Of a stretch of DNA of 27,272 nt, positions 24,208 to 27,272 are shown piece by piece. Each line of letters opens with the position of its first letter. Within the stretch, counting starts at the first letter, position 1. Where the stretch lies: the NCBI GenBank assembly GCA_905221035.1, contig CAJNBP010000020.1, forward strand, positions 1 to 27,272, read 5' to 3'. The notes under the pieces were generated by a model. It saw only the letters and a program-made list of their open reading frames with translations, was not told the DNA's origin and made no database searches. A program made the translations under genes and the position numbers. The stretch is from a bacterium. Its GTDB lineage: Bacteria; Bacillota; Bacilli; Lactobacillales; Streptococcaceae.

Positions 24208-25464
24208 ATGAAAAAAGTATACCTTGATGAATCTGGTAATACAGGCGGTATTGCTGAAAAAAATGGAAAATTTAATATTGGGCAACAAAATTATTTTGTA
24301 TATGGTGGAGTTATTACAGATGAATCAGAGGAACCTCTTCTATTAAGTCAATATTCTCAGTTTAAGTTAGAACATAAATCTATTCAAGATGAGAAAAATG
24401 AAATAAAAGGAAATGATCTCTTTATAAACAAAGAGATGAATAATAGAGCATTAGAAGATTTTATTTCTAATTACTTAGATAGCAGTCATTTTTATGTCAA
24501 TATATACGACAAATATTTTTATATTGCTACTGAATTAGTTATTAGCATTTTAGGTTTTGAATTTCGTGATAAAAATCTAGCATATTTTTATGAATTGATA
24601 AATTCGTTATTAAAATATGATGGCTTTTTGCAGATTGAAAATCTGTTTTTAAAAGCTACGAATATAGATAAATCAGATTTAAAGGAGCGTGAGAAAGCTT
24701 TACTAACAGCATTGAGACAATTTCGTAAATTGATTCGAAAGGATTCCAAATTTGAATTTCTTAACTCAAGAATAAAGAAATTAATTAAAGATAAGCAATC
24801 AATTTCTCAGATATCAAATTCGATTTTATATAAAGGAGCTTATACTCAAGATCGCAAAATTAGTAATTTAATAAATTTAACTGCATTAGGAGAGCTATTA
24901 GTACAACTAATCAAACAGGGTAGAATTTATGAGAATAGCTCTATTATTATAGATCCAATTTGTAGTATAGATGAAGTTATACTGAGTGAGTTAGCAGCTG
25001 CGTCATTAGATGTACGTATTTCCGAGGGAAGCCATGTTGATGAATTAATTCAATATGCAGATAATGTAGTTTCAGTTGTTTATAAGTCTTTTAGTAATAT
25101 TATCAAAGACTTTAAAAATAAAGGTACTTCTTGGACAATTAGCACGAATAATATTTGGAGTTTGCTAGTATTTTCATTTGTCTTAGCAAAAATAGATTGT
25201 AATAATATAAAATTCACGTTATCAATTGATGATTGGGCGTTTTGTTTAGCAATCGCTAGATTACAATTTGGAGTTTCGGCCTTAGAGCAAAATTCGAATA
25301 TAAATCAACTTGTATCAGTAATGACACAGTTATTAAGTAGTAATCTATCGAAAATAAATGAATCATTTTGGATAGAGTATCAAAATTCACGTAGTCTGAT
25401 TATTAATAATTATAACAGTATGAATTATAATGCTTTAGAAGATTTGAATCAATTACTTAATTAA
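24208..25464 (+). CDS. DUF3800-family protein
   Basis: The 418-aa protein starts MKKVYLDESGNTGG. The YLDESG motif at the N-terminus is the hallmark of DUF3800. Further conserved acidic positions appear in SIIIDPIC and in IQYADNVVSVVY (the Q-x-A-D motif near the C-terminal half). This spacing of Asp residues is compatible with an RNase H-like nuclease fold. ATG 24208 behind AAGGAAAGG is chosen over GTG 24058, because the longer frame adds a decayed piece of another gene. DUF3800 genes are frequent in phage, mobile and defence loci. The target is unknown. Confidence 0.8.
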   Translation: MKKVYLDESGNTGGIAEKNGKFNIGQQNYFVYGGVITDESEEPLLLSQYSQFKLEHKSIQDEKNEIKGNDLFINKEMNNRALEDFISNYLDSSHFYVNIYDKYFYIATELVISILGFEFRDKNLAYFYELINSLLKYDGFLQIENLFLKATNIDKSDLKEREKALLTALRQFRKLIRKDSKFEFLNSRIKKLIKDKQSISQISNSILYKGAYTQDRKISNLINLTALGELLVQLIKQGRIYENSSIIIDPICSIDEVILSELAAASLDVRISEGSHVDELIQYADNVVSVVYKSFSNIIKDFKNKGTSWTISTNNIWSLLVFSFVLAKIDCNNIKFTLSIDDWAFCLAIARLQFGVSALEQNSNINQLVSVMTQLLSSNLSKINESFWIEYQNSRSLIINNYNSMNYNALEDLNQLLN

Positions 25465-25537
25465 AAATAAAAAAGAAAGGAACAAGGGCACCTATATTCA
25501 TTAAAACTGAATACGGGCTACGGACTTTATCAATTAT

Positions 25538-25765
25538 ATGATACAACTTATTGTCAACGCATTTGTTGAAAAAGATAATACTGGAGCAGTTGTAGAAGTT
25601 TTGTATGCTAGTGCTGACCAAGATAAGGTGAAAGCTAAATATGAAGAACTAGCTGAGAAATACCCTGAAAACTATTTAGCAATTTATGACTTGCCACTGG
25701 ATACAGACCTTAATTCATTGGAACATTACCCGTCTGTATGGATTGGGAAAGAAGAATTTGAATAA
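25538..25765 (+). CDS. Conserved 75-aa protein between purK and purB
   Basis: The protein begins MIQLIVNAFVEKDNTGAVVE and ends WIGKEEFE. It is acidic and soluble, with the repeated pattern YEELAEKYPENYLAIYDLPL. I recall a similar small ORF between purK and purB in pneumococcus, but no function is known to me. No clear ribosome-binding site precedes the ATG; the 70 bp upstream contain a small ATTCA/TGAAT hairpin and a frame reading APIFIKTEYGLRTLSII that ends at the start. A partial copy lies upstream of the DUF3800 gene. Confidence 0.75.
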   Translation: MIQLIVNAFVEKDNTGAVVEVLYASADQDKVKAKYEELAEKYPENYLAIYDLPLDTDLNSLEHYPSVWIGKEEFE

Positions 25766-25835
25766 TTTGGCTAATCAATGTTCTATGATTTGTTTGCACA
25801 TCGTGAAGTAGAAAAAGAAAGGAAAAATTAACAAC

Positions 25836-27134
25836 ATGATCAACCGTTACTCTCGCCCTGAGATGGCGAATATTTGGAGTGAAGAAAATAAATACCGTGC
25901 TTGGCTTGAGGTGGAAATCTTGGCTGACGAGGCATGGGCTGAGTTGGGGGAAATCCCTAAGGAAGATGTGGCTTTGATTCGCGAGAAGGCGGACTTTGAC
26001 ATCGACCGGATTTTAGAGATTGAGCAGGAGACGCGCCACGATGTGGTTGCCTTCACACGTGCGGTTTCTGAGACGCTTGGTGAAGAGCGCAAGTGGGTCC
26101 ACTATGGTTTGACTTCTACTGACGTGGTGGACACGGCCTACGGTTACCTCTACAAGCAAGCCAACGACATCATCCGTCGTGACCTTGAAAATTTCACCAA
26201 CATCATCGCTGATAAGGCTAAGGAGCACAAGTTCACCATCATGATGGGGCGTACCCACGGTGTGCACGCTGAGCCGACAACTTTTGGTCTTAAATTGGCC
26301 ACTTGGTACAGCGAAATGAAGCGCAACATTGAGCGTTTCGAGCATGCGGCTGCTGGTGTGGAAGCTGGTAAGATTTCTGGTGCGGTTGGGAACTTTGCCA
26401 ATATTCCACCATTTGTTGAAAAATACGTCTGCGACAAATTGGGTATCCGTGCCCAAGAAATCTCTACCCAGGTCCTTCCTCGTGACCTTCACGCTGAGTA
26501 TTTTGCGGTTCTTGCTAGTATCGCGACTTCAATCGAACGTATGGCGACTGAGATCCGTGGTCTTCAAAAATCTGAGCAACGCGAAGTGGAAGAATTCTTT
26601 GCTAAAGGGCAAAAAGGGTCTTCAGCAATGCCTCACAAACGCAACCCAATCGGTTCTGAGAACATGACAGGTCTTGCGCGTGTTATCCGTGGTCACATGA
26701 TTACGGCCTATGAGAATGTCGCTCTCTGGCATGAACGCGATATTTCGCACTCATCAGCTGAGCGTATCATCACACCAGATACAACTATCTTGATTGACTA
26801 CATGCTCAACCGTTTCGGAAACATCGTTAAGAACTTGACAGTCTTCCCAGAAAATATGATCCGCAACATGAACTCTACGTTTGGTCTTATCTTTAGCCAA
26901 CGTGCCATGTTGACCTTGATTGAAAAAGGCATGACTCGTGAGCAAGCTTATGACTTGGTGCAACCAAAAACAGCCTACTCTTGGGACAACCAAGTAGACT
27001 TCAAACCACTGCTAGAAGCAGATCCAGAGGTGACATCACGCCTCACTCAAGAGGAAATTGATGAGATCTTCAACCCTCTTTACTACACTAAACGAGTGGA
27101 TGATATCTTTGAACGTATAGGACTTGGTGATTAA
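25836..27134 (+). CDS. purB: Adenylosuccinate lyase
   Basis: The 432-aa enzyme acts twice: it splits SAICAR to AICAR and adenylosuccinate to AMP. The fumarase/aspartase superfamily signature [11 protein letters not shown] is present, with [14 protein letters not shown] and [19 protein letters not shown] precedes ATG 25836. The gene is complete, closes the purine cluster and is followed by a hairpin. Confidence 0.97.
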   Translation: MINRYSRPEMANIWSEENKYRAWLEVEILADEAWAELGEIPKEDVALIREKADFDIDRILEIEQETRHDVVAFTRAVSETLGEERKWVHYGLTSTDVVDTAYGYLYKQANDIIRRDLENFTNIIADKAKEHKFTIMMGRTHGVHAEPTTFGLKLATWYSEMKRNIERFEHAAAGVEAGKISGAVGNFANIPPFVEKYVCDKLGIRAQEISTQVLPRDLHAEYFAVLASIATSIERMATEIRGLQKSEQREVEEFFAKGQKGSSAMPHKRNPIGSENMTGLARVIRGHMITAYENVALWHERDISHSSAERIITPDTTILIDYMLNRFGNIVKNLTVFPENMIRNMNSTFGLIFSQRAMLTLIEKGMTREQAYDLVQPKTAYSWDNQVDFKPLLEADPEVTSRLTQEEIDEIFNPLYYTKRVDDIFERIGLGD

Positions 27135-27140
27135 TTAAAA

Positions 27141-27166
27141 AAAGAGGCTGGGTATCCAGTCTCTTT
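27141..27166 (+). terminator. Hairpin after purB
   Basis: AAAGAGGCTGG (27141-27151) pairs with CCAGTCTCTTT (27156-27166) with one G-T pair and a GTAT loop. Flanking A's upstream and a short T-run make it a plausible, possibly bidirectional terminator. Confidence 0.65.
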
Positions 27167-27208
27167 AAAATCAGAAAACGCATATTATCAGGTGTTGAAT
27201 GAACTGCA

Positions 27209-27245
27209 CCCCAAAAGTTAGACAGAAAAAATCTAACTTTTGGGG
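27209..27245 (+). terminator. IS-end hairpin shielding the transposase
   Basis: A perfect 14-bp stem pairs CCCCAAAAGTTAGA (27209-27222) with TCTAACTTTTGGGG (27232-27245), with a 9-nt loop and then TGTTTTTAT. Such hairpins block read-through into transposase genes. Confidence 0.7.
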
Positions 27246-27255
27246 TGTTTTTATT

Positions 27256-27272
27256 ATGAAATTAACTTATGA
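27256..27272 (+). CDS. IS3-family OrfA, first codons
   Basis: ATG AAA TTA ACT TAT opens a frame (MKLTY) cut by the window edge. Its position behind the IS left end and the MKLTYE-type start are typical of OrfA helix-turn-helix proteins of IS3/IS150-type elements in streptococci. Too little is present to say more. Confidence 0.6.

Larger units (their letters stand above)
27200..27272 (+). mobile_element. IS3-family element, left (5') end
   Basis: The end TGAACTGCACCCCAAAAGTT resembles the complement of the IS end at 150. It is followed by a hairpin and the start of an orfA-like frame. Both IS fragments point in the same direction, so the segment is bracketed by direct copies of related elements. 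Confidence 0.8.

Overview
The window comes from a mitis-group Streptococcus, S. pneumoniae or a very close relative such as S. pseudopneumoniae or S. mitis. The evidence is a ComA/ComB pair that reads like the pneumococcal competence exporter, two BOX repeats, CibABC-like peptides, and a purine operon in the order purC-L-F-M-N-(vanZ)-H-D-E-K-(small ORF)-B. All convincing genes are on the + strand. Species and gene names rest on recognising sequence; no search was run.

Region 1 (1-2045), competence and bacteriocin cargo. The 3' end of an IS3-like element abuts a tandem array of ~125-bp units. Each unit carries a Shine-Dalgarno site and a 16-17 codon ORF: four variants of MYLPIFYPWFTKLFFK and one of MIISAIYPTWLFKWLRG. 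Four units keep a TTCGAATA box preceded by T's, close to the ComX (SigX) combox. The last unit leads into two double-glycine bacteriocin genes (cibA- and cibB-like) and a two-TM immunity gene (cibC-like). Next come a terminator, a ComE-type half-site, a 62-aa membrane protein, a second terminator and a full ComE-type direct repeat that drives comAB. The reading is early (ComE) and late (ComX) competence control of an exporter and its likely peptide cargo.

Region 2 (2055-5950), comA and comB. They have a BOX element in the leader, another in inverted orientation downstream, and a terminator.

Region 3 (5990-27134), the purine operon. It covers PRPP to IMP plus PurB, and it has been interrupted several times. 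The inserts lie next to broken copies of neighbouring operon genes: (a) a purM 5' copy plus hairpin DNA before purM; (b) a GNAT gene, a broken purH 5' copy and vanZ before purH; (c) a Septu-like AAA ATPase/HNH pair after purH, followed by a diverged purH 3' copy; (d) a multi-TM protein split by a T8 frameshift, a decayed 3' copy of a small conserved gene, and a DUF3800 protein, all between purK and the intact small gene. A strongly structured intergenic element (21142-21294) sits between purD and purE.

The window ends in the left end of another IS3-like element with related terminal repeats and the same orientation as the first. The strongest candidates for something undescribed are the micro-ORF array, the purine operon acting as a repeated landing site for defence-type cargo, and the purD-purE RNA-like element.
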